This document shows positions 24,582 to 33,885 of a stretch of DNA of 39,259 bases, piece after piece (position 1 is the stretch's first letter; each line of letters begins with the position of its first letter). The translations under genes were made by a program, and so were the position numbers. This DNA comes from Bryobacterales bacterium. GTDB lineage: Bacteria; Acidobacteriota; Terriglobia; Bryobacterales; Bryobacteraceae. Below the pieces are notes generated by a model. That model searched no databases and was not told where the DNA came from. It saw nothing but the letters and a program-made list of their open reading frames with translations. The stretch spans positions 1 to 39,259 of the forward strand of contig JAHCHD010000030.1 in the NCBI GenBank assembly GCA_026129915.1. Direction: 5' to 3'.

Positions 24582-24691
24582 CAGCTCGGGCTTCAGCCAA
24601 TCCATAAACCGGCAATCGTGGCGGGCGGACATCTGCGCCCTCCAGCGTTTCCGCTACACTGGCAGTGTAGAGAATGCAACGGTAGAGCCGG

Positions 24692-27600
24692 ATGAGAATC
24701 GGTATGTTTCGCCAGGAATGGCGGGTCGGTTTCGGGTACGTGGTTCTTTTGGCATCGCTCGTAGTTTTCGTGACAGCGACGCTGTGCGCAGGCGACTCTG
24801 TTCCTCCTTTTCCGCTCACTTTTGAGCAGTTGTCCAAGAACCCTCTCGGCCCGGCATTTCTTATCCGCGCCCGTTCCGGGAATGCGATTCTCCGTCCAGA
24901 TCGCATCCTGCTCTCGAACTCCGATGGAGGCGATGCTTCCATTCGGTTCTTGAGTCCCAATGCTGAAGTCACGCTTACGCCGATATCCCCATCCCCCCTG
25001 CGCACCCTGCATTTCCGGCTTGGGGCCGATTCGCCGCAGGACTCGGAAGAGGTTCCCACCTACAGCCGCGTTGCCGCTTCTTCTCTCTACCCTGGTATTG
25101 ACGTTGCCTACTACGGCAGCGATGGCGACCTGGAGTTTGACTTTCTGGTCCAACCAGGTGCCGATCCATCACAGATCCAACTCCAGCTCGCGGGTGTCAC
25201 CGAAATCAGGATGGATTCTCGCGGCGATCTCCATTTCAAGGCGAACGGCACTCCTTACAGGCAGCGAGCCCCGATTGCATACCAGGTGATTCAGGGTGAA
25301 CGTCGGGAAGTGCACGCCACGCTCCGCACTCTTGACCACGGCCTCACTTACGGGTTCTCGCTGGGCTCATACGATCTCCAGCATCCGCTGGTGATTGACC
25401 CCATCCTGGAGTTCGCGTCCTATCTCACGGCCCCGGAGAACGTCTTCGCCGATGGTCTGCAGTATGACCGGGATGGCTTTCTGCATGTTGTTTTGACGGG
25501 TTCAGCAAACTTGCTCCCAAACCTCGATGCCCCCACCGCAGTCAGCCTGGGCGATGGGGCCAGGTATCAGGTTCTGAAGCTGGACTACGAGTCCAGGCAG
25601 TGGGTCCAGCGTGTAGTCATCTACCTGCAGGGCGACATTCCACCTCGGTTCCTGGGCAGGAATGCCGTCCGCGTGGCGAAAGATGGTTCCATCCTTGGGT
25701 ACACCGCTCGACCCGATAGTCACGTTTTGCCCACGGTGCCCTTGTACGGTACCGATCCACCATCGCCACTGGGCGATGAACGGGATAGGCTCTACTTTTT
25801 CAAGCTTGATCGCGAAGGTCGCCGCGTCTACGTTGCGCAGTTGAGTTGCAGCCGCGGATTCCTGGAATATACGTTCGATAGCTCCCCAGATGGTGAAGCG
25901 ACGTTGGTGGGAGAGGCTAGATGCCCGGACTTCCCACTCACCGAAGCGGCGTACGACAAACGTTATCCCTCTCTGGACGATCCGGACTCCCGGCGCACCT
26001 TTCTCTTTCGCCTCAGTGCGGACGGTACCCGCAGCATCGCTTCGACGTTCTTGCTGGAACCCGGCTATCACCCCGTGCGGACACTCGCTTTTGCCCCAGA
26101 TGGCGATGCAGTGGTTGGCACATCCACGCTTGCTCGCAACTTCCCGGTGACTGCGGGATTGTTGCTTCCGCAGCCGGGTACCACCTCAGAAGCCTACCTC
26201 ACACGCATTCGGCGGAATGGCTCCGGAATTGTGTGGGCAAGCTATTTCGGAGGCATGGGAAACGAAACCATCATGAATGCGTGGCTGGACAGTGCCAGCA
26301 ACCTCCATGTTCTAGGGAATACTTACTCCGCCGAGTTCCCGGTCACCCCGAACGCACTCCAGCCCATAGCAGGCAACCCGGCGGCCATTACAATCGTCGG
26401 AGTCCCGTTCCTGGCACGGTTTAGCGCAGATGGCGTCCTGCGTTACTCGTCGTTCTTCGGACCGCCCGGCCAGCGGATCCACACCTCCACCGTCAGCGAT
26501 GCCGGTGAATTCATCGCCTCCGTACAAGGAGAGTCTTGCGAAATCCCGGTCTATCCCAACGACGGGTCTCGGTCAGCCTGGTGCCTTCTGCACATCGCTG
26601 CTGATGGGCAATCCTTCAGCCGGTCCGCGCTTCTTTACTCACGTTGGCCCTTAAGCGACATCGCGCTTGTATCTTTGCCCGAGCAGCGTGTGGCTTCCTT
26701 AACCAGCGGCGTCAACATGAGCCTGCCGGCCAGTGACGCCCCGCTGTTCCCCACGCCGGCACCCGTTCCGCACGCCACCACGCCATTTCATGGATGGCTC
26801 GCGATCCACGATTTCAGTAGTCCAACCCAATGCAGTGCTGAGGCACTGCCCCGCCTGCTACAACTGCCCGCCATTGGAGGGGAGTTCAGCATTCGTGTTC
26901 TCGCACCAGAGGGTTGCCCATGGTCGATCCATCTCCCATCCGGGCCGGAAACCCTAGACCTCCCGTATGGCATCGGCCCAGGTGAATTCCGCATCCGCGT
27001 TCAGCCGAATCGCAACGCGTCCATGTCCTACCGGATCCAGTCCGCTGGCTACCCTCCCCTAGAGATCGAGCAAGCACCACCAAGCTGCGACGATTGGACC
27101 CTATCGGCTTCCGTGCTTGCCTTACCCGCATCCGGTACAACGGTTGAACTAGTAATCGACCGGCCCAGTTTTTGCTGGTTCACCATCGAGGCGCCCGCCC
27201 CCTGGCTGCGATGGGAGGCTGACCCTCCTATGTGGAATGGCAGATTCGATGGCAAGGTCACCTTGCGCATTACTGCTCCTCCAAACGCATTTGCACCGCG
27301 GTCCACCACAATGACAATTGCTGGCACGCCGGTGCCGGTGACGCAGGAAGGCGGTCCATGCACTGCATCTGCTTCCCCCGCTTCCATCCGCACCGGTCCA
27401 GGCGCATCCACTGGCGCGTTGCAACTGAGCGTATCGGGCGGCACTTGTCCCTGGGATTTGGTTGCCGGACCCGGTGTTGTGGCATCGCCTCCCAGCGGCA
27501 ACAGTTCCGGTGTAGTCACGCTACAGATTGCAGCGAACCCCTACCCTGGCTTGCACGAAACCTTCGTTTACGTCGCGGGACTCACAGTTCCAGTCGTTCA

Positions 27601-29452
27601 GGACCCCGGCCTCTGCCTCGCCTCCGCGTCTCCCCCTGTTGCCCTTGCCACTTCGGCCAGCACCTCCGTTGCATTTGAAGTTCAGGCCGAAGGCTATGCT
27701 TGCGGCTGGCGACCAGCGGCAAACCCAGGTTGGCTGCGCCCTGCCTATGCCCCAGAGCCCAGGGCGGGGTCGGGCGTCCTGCAGTTTGAAGTCGACGCGA
27801 ACCCGGGCAGTTCCTCGCGAGACGCTGTCGCAGAAGTACTTGGCATCCCCCTGCTGGTGGTCCAGGCAGGCACGCAGGAATGGCTGCACGCGTTTACTGA
27901 TGCCATCGGCGGAGTTGACTTGGTCGCCAATGGTCAGTCAGTTCGCAGTCCTGTGGTACTGCGGCTCGCAAGAGAGTCTATCCTGTCAATCGATATCCCA
28001 TCCATCCTCCCCGTTTCGCCAGGATCCTGGCACTTACTGGATTGGGGATTCGAAGAACCAACTCTCCGACAGTTTCCCGTCACCAGCGAAGCGACGACCA
28101 CTGCCATACCCTATTCCCGCTTCCATCGCCTGGACGTTGCCGCAAGTACGGGTGGCACAGTGAGACTGGAACCCGGACTACCTGGCCCCAGAATGGGGCA
28201 GTTGCTGGCCCACAGTCAAACGGCCCGCGTGACGGCGATACCGGACCCTGGCTTCGTCTTCGCCGGCTGGACAGGCGCCGTAACAAGCACCCAGCCGGAA
28301 ATCAGCATTTCCATGCAGACTCCCGCCGTTGCGGTTGCGCGTTTCCTGCCATCACCCGTTCCGCCAGGCGGCTATGCCAGATGGATTCCAGACAATTTCA
28401 GGCTCTACGATGACGCCATCAGTCCGCTTCAGCCCGTCGATCTCCTCCTGGAGAGTAGCCCCGCAGGAGAGCTATGGGAGCCCGTCCGCGTCCAGTGTGA
28501 AGACCCGTTCAACACATTTGCCTACTACCAGTTTCAGGACACCATCGCACATGCCACTCCCCATGTGTTTCGTCTGCTGCCAACAGTGGAGCCTTCCATC
28601 CTGCTTCCGCCCGGCGAAGCGTGGTGTACTGCCACTGTGCGGAAGCGCGACGATGCCACACGCACCCTCTCAGCGAAATTCACACTGCGATGGGATAGAC
28701 CCGGTAACCGGTCAGTCAACGGACATCTCCATGCCGCCACGCATGGCGCAAGCTTCTCGCGGGCCCACATTAGCCCAAACAGCATTTTCAGCCTTTTCGG
28801 AACAAACCTTGCTGACCACACGGAAACTCCCTCAGCACTCCCTTTGCCCACCACGCTTGCCGGTTCGCGAATCGTGCTGCGCGATCAACACAACCAAACC
28901 TGGGACTGTCCGCTCTTCTACGTCTCTCCCCTGCAGATAAACGCACTCATCCCTCCCTACGTGCCGCCAGGCGCCATTGTCGTCGAACTGCATCGAAACA
29001 ATGTTCTTCGCAGCGTCCATCCGCTCACATTGCCCACAGTGGCCCCTGGCATCTTCCTGGCCGAAGGCCGGGTTGCGCCTGCAGCTACCGCGGTGCTGGT
29101 GGATGGTGGCAACCAGCGCGCCGTCCAGGTCGTCACCTGCTCATCGGTGCCAGGAACGTCTGGGCAGTTCGTCTGCGAACCTGTCGCGCCACTCGGATGG
29201 CATCCAGGGGAACAGCTATTCATTAGCTTGTATGCGACTGGAACTCACTCGCTCACCGTGTCGGACATTTCCGCGCAGGCTGCGGGCATGGGTATAGACA
29301 TCCCGGTCACCTATCTGGGGCCTCAAGGCCAGTTTCTGGGCCTCGAGCAGATGAATCTGCACATCCCCGAATCGCTTCGAGGCATTGGCGAAGTGCCGAT
29401 CACCATTCGTTTCGCCATGGGTGACGAAACCACCGTGCTTCTCCGTTTCTAG
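24692..29452 (+). CDS. Giant secreted protein with SBBP-type N-terminus, BACON-like repeats and TIGR03437-like C-terminus
   Basis: A 1586-residue exported protein, function unknown. Residues about 1-33 form a signal peptide. About 40-250 resembles the domain that precedes SBBP beta-propeller repeats (LYPGIDVAYYG...LEFDFLVQPGADPSQIQL...RAPIAYQ). About 250-690 has propeller-like repeats (DSASNLHVLGNTYSAEFPVTPNALQ). Four BACON-like beta-sandwiches follow from about 712, 798, 889 and 975, each opening with Cys and ending in a VxQ-type strand. About 1144-1218 is a bacterial repeat domain (GFVFAGWTG). About 1347-1586 matches the TIGR03437 domain (NSIFSLFGTNLAD, VSPLQINALIPPYVPPG). Its role is probably cell-surface adhesion or glycan contact. 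The gene stands alone. Confidence 0.85.
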   Translation: MRIGMFRQEWRVGFGYVVLLASLVVFVTATLCAGDSVPPFPLTFEQLSKNPLGPAFLIRARSGNAILRPDRILLSNSDGGDASIRFLSPNAEVTLTPISPSPLRTLHFRLGADSPQDSEEVPTYSRVAASSLYPGIDVAYYGSDGDLEFDFLVQPGADPSQIQLQLAGVTEIRMDSRGDLHFKANGTPYRQRAPIAYQVIQGERREVHATLRTLDHGLTYGFSLGSYDLQHPLVIDPILEFASYLTAPENVFADGLQYDRDGFLHVVLTGSANLLPNLDAPTAVSLGDGARYQVLKLDYESRQWVQRVVIYLQGDIPPRFLGRNAVRVAKDGSILGYTARPDSHVLPTVPLYGTDPPSPLGDERDRLYFFKLDREGRRVYVAQLSCSRGFLEYTFDSSPDGEATLVGEARCPDFPLTEAAYDKRYPSLDDPDSRRTFLFRLSADGTRSIASTFLLEPGYHPVRTLAFAPDGDAVVGTSTLARNFPVTAGLLLPQPGTTSEAYLTRIRRNGSGIVWASYFGGMGNETIMNAWLDSASNLHVLGNTYSAEFPVTPNALQPIAGNPAAITIVGVPFLARFSADGVLRYSSFFGPPGQRIHTSTVSDAGEFIASVQGESCEIPVYPNDGSRSAWCLLHIAADGQSFSRSALLYSRWPLSDIALVSLPEQRVASLTSGVNMSLPASDAPLFPTPAPVPHATTPFHGWLAIHDFSSPTQCSAEALPRLLQLPAIGGEFSIRVLAPEGCPWSIHLPSGPETLDLPYGIGPGEFRIRVQPNRNASMSYRIQSAGYPPLEIEQAPPSCDDWTLSASVLALPASGTTVELVIDRPSFCWFTIEAPAPWLRWEADPPMWNGRFDGKVTLRITAPPNAFAPRSTTMTIAGTPVPVTQEGGPCTASASPASIRTGPGASTGALQLSVSGGTCPWDLVAGPGVVASPPSGNSSGVVTLQIAANPYPGLHETFVYVAGLTVPVVQDPGLCLASASPPVALATSASTSVAFEVQAEGYACGWRPAANPGWLRPAYAPEPRAGSGVLQFEVDANPGSSSRDAVAEVLGIPLLVVQAGTQEWLHAFTDAIGGVDLVANGQSVRSPVVLRLARESILSIDIPSILPVSPGSWHLLDWGFEEPTLRQFPVTSEATTTAIPYSRFHRLDVAASTGGTVRLEPGLPGPRMGQLLAHSQTARVTAIPDPGFVFAGWTGAVTSTQPEISISMQTPAVAVARFLPSPVPPGGYARWIPDNFRLYDDAISPLQPVDLLLESSPAGELWEPVRVQCEDPFNTFAYYQFQDTIAHATPHVFRLLPTVEPSILLPPGEAWCTATVRKRDDATRTLSAKFTLRWDRPGNRSVNGHLHAATHGASFSRAHISPNSIFSLFGTNLADHTETPSALPLPTTLAGSRIVLRDQHNQTWDCPLFYVSPLQINALIPPYVPPGAIVVELHRNNVLRSVHPLTLPTVAPGIFLAEGRVAPAATAVLVDGGNQRAVQVVTCSSVPGTSGQFVCEPVAPLGWHPGEQLFISLYATGTHSLTVSDISAQAAGMGIDIPVTYLGPQGQFLGLEQMNLHIPESLRGIGEVPITIRFAMGDETTVLLRF

Positions 29453-29594
29453 AAGAATCAGAGAACGCGACCCTGGTCACCCTGGAATCAGTGTCCTGAT
29501 CAATCGGCATGTCATGTGGATAAGCTGCCGACGATGCGAGCGAGTACTGAGAGTTGATCACGCGGCATTTCGCGGCAGGCGCTACCATAGCCCC

Positions 29595-29990
29595 ATGCCC
29601 AGCTATCCTCTCATCGCATATGATCAAGCCTCGCCGGAAGTTCGTGCCGTGTTTGACGACATTATGGCCACCCGCAAGGTGGATGACGTCAACGACTTCT
29701 GGAAGGCGCTGGCTAACCATCCTCCCACGCTCGCCCGCACTTGGGAAAGCCTAAAGCAGGTGATGGCAGCGGGTGAGCTTGACCCGCTCACCAAGGAACT
29801 CATCTACATCGCCGTCAGCGTCACCAACGGATGCGAATATTGCATCGCCAGCCACACTGCAGCGGCCAAGGAGAAGGGCATGACCGCCGAACAGTTTGGC
29901 GAGTTGATGTCCGTCGTCGGCATGGCCAATGAAACCAACCGTCTGGCCCAGGGCTATCAGGTTGAACTGGACGAGCGCTTCCGCAACTGA
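29595..29990 (+). CDS. Carboxymuconolactone decarboxylase-family (AhpD-like) protein
   Basis: A 131-residue all-helical protein. The motif IAVSVTNGCEYCIASHTAAAKEKGMT contains the CxxC and downstream His of the AhpD-like group, whose members act as alkylhydroperoxidases or thiol-disulfide proteins; many CMD-family members are uncharacterised. The ATG at 29595 was chosen because it begins MPSYPLIAYDQASPEVRAVFDDI, normal for the family; upstream codons in the frame are not conserved in character. No peroxiredoxin neighbour is present. Confidence 0.85.
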   Translation: MPSYPLIAYDQASPEVRAVFDDIMATRKVDDVNDFWKALANHPPTLARTWESLKQVMAAGELDPLTKELIYIAVSVTNGCEYCIASHTAAAKEKGMTAEQFGELMSVVGMANETNRLAQGYQVELDERFRN

Positions 29991-30100
29991 ATTACCTGGC
30001 GCAAATGGCCTGTTAACACTTCCGGTCTTCTCTTCGTCCTTTAGCCAACACAGGCTGCAGCGTGCGTTGTACTTTTCAACACGAAGGACCAAGAAGACCC

Positions 30101-30535
30101 ATGCGATTACTCCAAGTCATCACGCTACTCTGTGCATGCCTACCCGCGTTCGCGGGCGGCTTTTTCATCGAACTCGCCAACCCCTCCGCAAGCAAGGATC
30201 CAGCTACCGCCAAAGCTTTCCTGGTGGCACGTCTGATTGGCTGCCATCAGCCAGAGAAAGGAACCATCAAGGCAAAAGCGGAAGGACTTGTGGCTGGTAG
30301 GCGCATATCGGTGCCCGTTGAGGTAAGCCCGCTATCCACTTCCGGAATGTTTGCCGTCACCAGAACTTGGCCCAGCGAGGGAAGTTGGGTGCTCCACCTC
30401 ACGGGCATTCACCCGGACGTAGACGTGAAGACCACAACCCTGGTGAAGGTTCGCGGCACTAGCTACGAGCGCGGAAGCGCTAAGCTGATGATGCGCCCAG
30501 CCACCGCCGAGGAAATCAGTTCGCTTCTCCATTAG
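30101..30535 (+). CDS. Small secreted protein of unknown function upstream of the ECF sigma gene
   Basis: A 144-residue protein with a signal peptide (MRLLQVITLLCACLPAFAGG). The mature part looks like one beta-sandwich: ATAKAFLVARLIGCH, KAEGLVAGRRISVPVEVSPL, GMFAVTRTWPSEGSWVLHLTGIH and a basic tail. It ends four bases before the sigma factor gene, so the two are probably co-transcribed. It could be an extracytoplasmic partner or target of the sigma/anti-sigma pair. I do not recognise a family. The start at 30101 was chosen over 30062 because it begins directly with the signal peptide. Confidence 0.65.
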   Translation: MRLLQVITLLCACLPAFAGGFFIELANPSASKDPATAKAFLVARLIGCHQPEKGTIKAKAEGLVAGRRISVPVEVSPLSTSGMFAVTRTWPSEGSWVLHLTGIHPDVDVKTTTLVKVRGTSYERGSAKLMMRPATAEEISSLLH

Positions 30536-30539
30536 ACCA

Positions 30540-31097
30540 ATGGCAGCCGAGTTGGCACTCTCGTTCCAGTCCTCCGAAAGCCGTGCCGAAGAGCATGCGC
30601 TGATTCTCGCCGCACAAACGGGAGATCGCGCTGCCTTCGGCCGGCTTTACGAACGCTACGCGCGCATGGTGCACGGAATCGCACTTTCGTATGTGCAACA
30701 CAGTGATGTGCAGGATATCGTCCAGGACGTTTTTCTGCAGGCGATGGAACGGCTTCCCAGCCTGCGTCTCCCCGAGGCGTTTGGCGGTTGGCTTGGCGCA
30801 ATTGCTCGAAACACTGCGTTGGATGCCGTGCGGCGACGCCGTCCTACCGACGAATTGCCTCACCAGTTACCTGCCCCGCGCTCGTCCCACGACGGACAAC
30901 TGGACGCAGCGCATGCAGCCCTGGACAAAATCCGGAAGCTGCCCGAAGCCTATCGCGAGACTCTCGTCCTCCGCCTGGTGGAGGGGCTTACCGGACCTGA
31001 GATCGCCAGGCAAACCGGACTGACCCCCGACTCTGTCAGGGTGAACCTCCATCGAGGCATGAAACTGCTGCGAGAGCAGTTGAGGGAATGGCAATGA
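30540..31097 (+). CDS. ECF-type RNA polymerase sigma factor
   Basis: A 185-residue extracytoplasmic-function sigma factor. Region 2 is visible as AAFGRLYERYARMVHGIALSYVQHSDVQDIVQDVFLQAMERL plus WLGAIARNTALDAVRRRR. Region 4 is LDKIRKLPEAYRETLVLRLVEGLTGPEIARQTGLTPDSVRVNLHRGMKLLRE. The gene follows a small secreted-protein gene by 4 bp. Its stop overlaps the start of the FecR-like gene (ATGA), showing translational coupling to a probable anti-sigma or signalling partner. Confidence 0.92.
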   Translation: MAAELALSFQSSESRAEEHALILAAQTGDRAAFGRLYERYARMVHGIALSYVQHSDVQDIVQDVFLQAMERLPSLRLPEAFGGWLGAIARNTALDAVRRRRPTDELPHQLPAPRSSHDGQLDAAHAALDKIRKLPEAYRETLVLRLVEGLTGPEIARQTGLTPDSVRVNLHRGMKLLREQLREWQ

Positions 31098-32074
31098 CCC
31101 ACCGCCACCAGGATTCCAAATCCTTCGAGAACCCGTATCTTTGGGACGGAAGCGGCCCCATCGATCTTGAGGTCGCAGCACTTGAGCGCACCCTGGCGCC
31201 ACTTCGTTACCGACAAGGAAAGAAGCGCCGGTTCACGGTGGGCGTTGCGGTCGCATCCATTGCAGCGATGGCCGCCCTCCTTGTGTGGTTTCCTGCCCCA
31301 AAGCCGCTGTCGGACTGGACGCTAGGTGAGACCGCGCAACACAGGCAGTTGCACAGTGGCCAGGTGATCACCACAACCAATGAAGCACCGGCACACATCC
31401 ACTCCCGCCGGTTGGGAACACTCACCGTCGAACCGAACAGTAGCCTGCGCCTGCTGCATCCGGACGGGAAGCAAGAGCGATTTGCGCTTGACTACGGCAC
31501 CATCCGCGCATTCATCTGGGCTCCGCCTGCGCAATTCGCCGTGGTGACTCCGAGCGCCACTGCCATCGATCTCGGTTGCGTATATACGCTTCAGTCAGAC
31601 ATCCACGGCGATGGCCAGCTCGCGGTGGAGGCAGGATGGGTGGCACTACAATCGCAGGGCCTTGAATCGTTCATACCCGCTGGTGCTCGGTGCCGAATCC
31701 GCGGCGATACAGGGCCAGGCATCCCTGTCTACGACGATGCCACATCGCTGTTCCGTGAGCGTTTCCTCGATGGCACTGACCTAGCTGACCTGGATCTTAC
31801 TGAAACGCTGCGCCTCGCCCGGCCGAAGGATGCGCTCTCCCTTTGGCACCTGCTCCCCCGCACCCATGGTTCGCAGAGAGCACAGGTGATCGCCCGGTTC
31901 AGTGACCTGGCTCCGCTTCCATCGTCAGTGCGCGCGGCCGACCTGTTGCAACTCCGTCCAGAAGCCATGGATGGAGCCTGGGATTCCCTCCAACTCGGAA
32001 GCACACATTCGTGGCGCACCTGGAAACGTCCCTGGCAAGCGGAACCACTTGCGCCCACCCAGCCGCTAGAGTAA
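31094..32074 (+). CDS. FecR-like single-pass membrane protein (probable anti-sigma/signalling partner)
   Basis: A 326-residue protein. A cytoplasmic N-terminal part (about 1-45) is followed by one membrane helix (FTVGVAVASIAAMAALLVWF, about 47-66) and a periplasmic beta-rich domain with FecR features (VITTTNEAPAHIHSRRLGTLTVEPNSSLRLL, FALDYGTIRAFIWAPPAQFAVVTPSATAIDLGCVYTL). The ATG at 31094 overlaps the sigma stop and has GAGGG seven bases upstream; another ATG lies at 31088. Its close coupling to the ECF gene suggests it regulates that sigma factor. The N-terminal part is short, so a full anti-sigma domain is not evident. Confidence 0.8.
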   Translation: MTHRHQDSKSFENPYLWDGSGPIDLEVAALERTLAPLRYRQGKKRRFTVGVAVASIAAMAALLVWFPAPKPLSDWTLGETAQHRQLHSGQVITTTNEAPAHIHSRRLGTLTVEPNSSLRLLHPDGKQERFALDYGTIRAFIWAPPAQFAVVTPSATAIDLGCVYTLQSDIHGDGQLAVEAGWVALQSQGLESFIPAGARCRIRGDTGPGIPVYDDATSLFRERFLDGTDLADLDLTETLRLARPKDALSLWHLLPRTHGSQRAQVIARFSDLAPLPSSVRAADLLQLRPEAMDGAWDSLQLGSTHSWRTWKRPWQAEPLAPTQPLE

Positions 32075-32079
32075 GAAGT

Positions 32080-32826
32080 GTGAAGCTCCCCGTCGACCAC
32101 CGCCCGTGGCCATTGCCGTCGCGCCCGTGGGCCATGTCGATGGTCTGGCGCGACCTCGCGTTCCTGCATTGGCCAGTGAAGGCAGAGGCCTTGCGCCCCT
32201 TGGTGCCGCCCGGGCTCTCCATCGACACCCTCGATGGCAGCGCCTGGCTGGGCGCAGTTCCTTTCGCCATGGAAGCCGTGTGCCCTCGCTTCACCCCGCG
32301 CATCCCATCCATCTCCGATTTCCCTGAACTCAACCTGCGCACCTATGTCACGTGCGAAGGCAAACCCGGCGTATTCTTCTTCAGCCTGGATGCCGCAAGC
32401 TGGCTGGGTGTACGTATGGCCCGCCGTTTCTTCCACCTCCCCTATTTCGATGCCCGCATTCGCTGCCAGCAGACCTCCAATGGCATCGATTACGAGAGCG
32501 AGCGCACCCACAAACGTGCGCCTCACGCCAAATTCCAGGCCAGCTACCGCGCCATCGGAGCACCATCCCAAAGTTCCCCTGGCAGCGCGGAGCACTGGCT
32601 CACTGAGCGCTATTGCCTGTATGCCGCCAGCCCCGACGGACGGCTCTTTCGCGGAGATATCCATCACGCGCCCTGGTCGTTGCAGCGTGCCGAATGCGAC
32701 ATCCGTACAAACGGTCTCGGCGAGCAGATCGGCGTCCCCCTTACCGGTCCGCCCGTCTTCGCGCATTTTGCCGCGTCGCTGTACGTAAAGGCCTGGCTGA
32801 TTACGCCCGTCGGATCACTCCGCTGA
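32080..32826 (+). CDS. YqjF/DUF2071-family protein
   Basis: A 248-residue protein of the DUF2071 (YqjF) family, with an acetoacetate-decarboxylase-like fold and no settled function. Visible signatures are RPWAMSMVWRDLAFLHWPVKAEALRPLVPPGLSIDTLDGSAWLGAVPF, FPELNLRTYVTCEGKPGVFFFSLDA and the late FAHFAASLYVKAW. The frame reaches back to 32011 inside the FecR-like gene. A GTG at 32080, five bases after that gene's stop, keeps the conserved RPWxM segment, so it was chosen; an ATG at 32134 would cut it. It may be the last gene of the sigma-factor operon. Confidence 0.8.
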   Translation: MKLPVDHRPWPLPSRPWAMSMVWRDLAFLHWPVKAEALRPLVPPGLSIDTLDGSAWLGAVPFAMEAVCPRFTPRIPSISDFPELNLRTYVTCEGKPGVFFFSLDAASWLGVRMARRFFHLPYFDARIRCQQTSNGIDYESERTHKRAPHAKFQASYRAIGAPSQSSPGSAEHWLTERYCLYAASPDGRLFRGDIHHAPWSLQRAECDIRTNGLGEQIGVPLTGPPVFAHFAASLYVKAWLITPVGSLR

Positions 32827-32997
32827 GCGCCGCCGCGCAGTGAATTCCTTGCACGCACCGTGCCACCCAGACAAGCAATCAAGAAAATCTCACCAGAGTT
32901 GATCCCCCTGGAAGACTGTTCGCACTACTAGCAGGTGACGATGTTGGGCCAGTAAGAACCAAGTACTCCGCTTGATGGCTGGACTCGGGAGGGAATG

Positions 32998-33885
32998 ATG
33001 TCAGGACACATGCCGGAACCCACAAGGTACTTTGCTGACCCCGTGGAACGTGAGCTTGCGGAGGAAACGTGGAAAGTGGCAGCGAATCCCGATCGCGACC
33101 CCGCCTACACCTGGTACCCTCCGCACGAACAGATGAAGCTGGTCGCCACCAGCGACTTTGAGCGCCGTGTCATCACCGCGCGTAACTGGATCACCGCGAT
33201 GCGCGACCAGGAACTCTACTATGGCAATGGCAAAAAAGGCATCGATAACGTGAAGGGCTACTACCAATACGTGCATAAGCGAGACATTGCGATCAACAAC
33301 ACCCAGATTGCCAACGTCGAGCACTTCTACACCAACGCCATGATCACCCTGTTCGGTGGAGATTTCTACATCCTCCTGAACGGCGGAACGTTAGTCTACG
33401 AAGTGGTGCTACAGCCGCTTGCGGTGATGGTGGGCAACCTGAGTCTCGCCAAAGGTTGGAACAACCTGAAGAACAACTGGAAGCAACTCGTTGGTCCCGA
33501 CAAGGACGGCGCTACGTTCGCCCTTCAAGGAAAGAGGTACGCGCAGATCGATATCCAGCAATTCTTCAACACAGACCCGGAGTTGCGTCCGCCCTCCCCC
33601 ACACGCCCCCCTGTCCAGAAGCCAGAGCCGCCCCCAGCCGCCGGACCCAAGACAGTGCCCGTTCGGCCAGGACACAGCCTGAGTGCCATCTCCAAAGAGC
33701 TGTATGGCACCTTTGAGTACTGGCCCTTGCTCTGGGACTTGAATCCCAAGGCGGTGCGGAACGGGAATCCAAACCGAATCATCGTCGGTTCCACTCTGCA
33801 GTATAAGCCGCTCTCTGCATACACTCCCGCGCAGTTAGCGGATGCAAAGAAGCGCTTCCCCACTTGGAAGAACTATCCGCTGTAG
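32998..33885 (+). CDS. LysM-domain protein with unknown N-terminal domain and no signal peptide
   Basis: A 295-residue protein. The N-terminal 190 residues form a domain I do not recognise, with YTWYPPHEQMKLVATSDFERRVITARNWI, several Tyr-rich segments and a moderately hydrophobic stretch (MITLFGGDFYILLNGG). A proline-rich linker (about 197-222) leads to one LysM repeat (PVRPGHSLSAISKELYGTFEYWPLLWDLNP...NRIIVGSTLQ). LysM normally binds N-acetylglucosamine polymers, but neither a signal peptide nor a lipobox is visible. LysM modules without signal peptides occur in phage-tail-like and contractile-injection baseplate proteins, though no such genes are nearby. The second of two ATGs (32998) is best spaced from GGGAGGG. 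Confidence 0.7.
   Translation: MSGHMPEPTRYFADPVERELAEETWKVAANPDRDPAYTWYPPHEQMKLVATSDFERRVITARNWITAMRDQELYYGNGKKGIDNVKGYYQYVHKRDIAINNTQIANVEHFYTNAMITLFGGDFYILLNGGTLVYEVVLQPLAVMVGNLSLAKGWNNLKNNWKQLVGPDKDGATFALQGKRYAQIDIQQFFNTDPELRPPSPTRPPVQKPEPPPAAGPKTVPVRPGHSLSAISKELYGTFEYWPLLWDLNPKAVRNGNPNRIIVGSTLQYKPLSAYTPAQLADAKKRFPTWKNYPL

Noticed and set aside
31729..32766. A 345-codon open frame on the minus strand
   Set aside because: It lies antisense to the FecR-like and DUF2071 genes, which both have clear family motifs and tight operon spacing; its translation has no recognisable motif.
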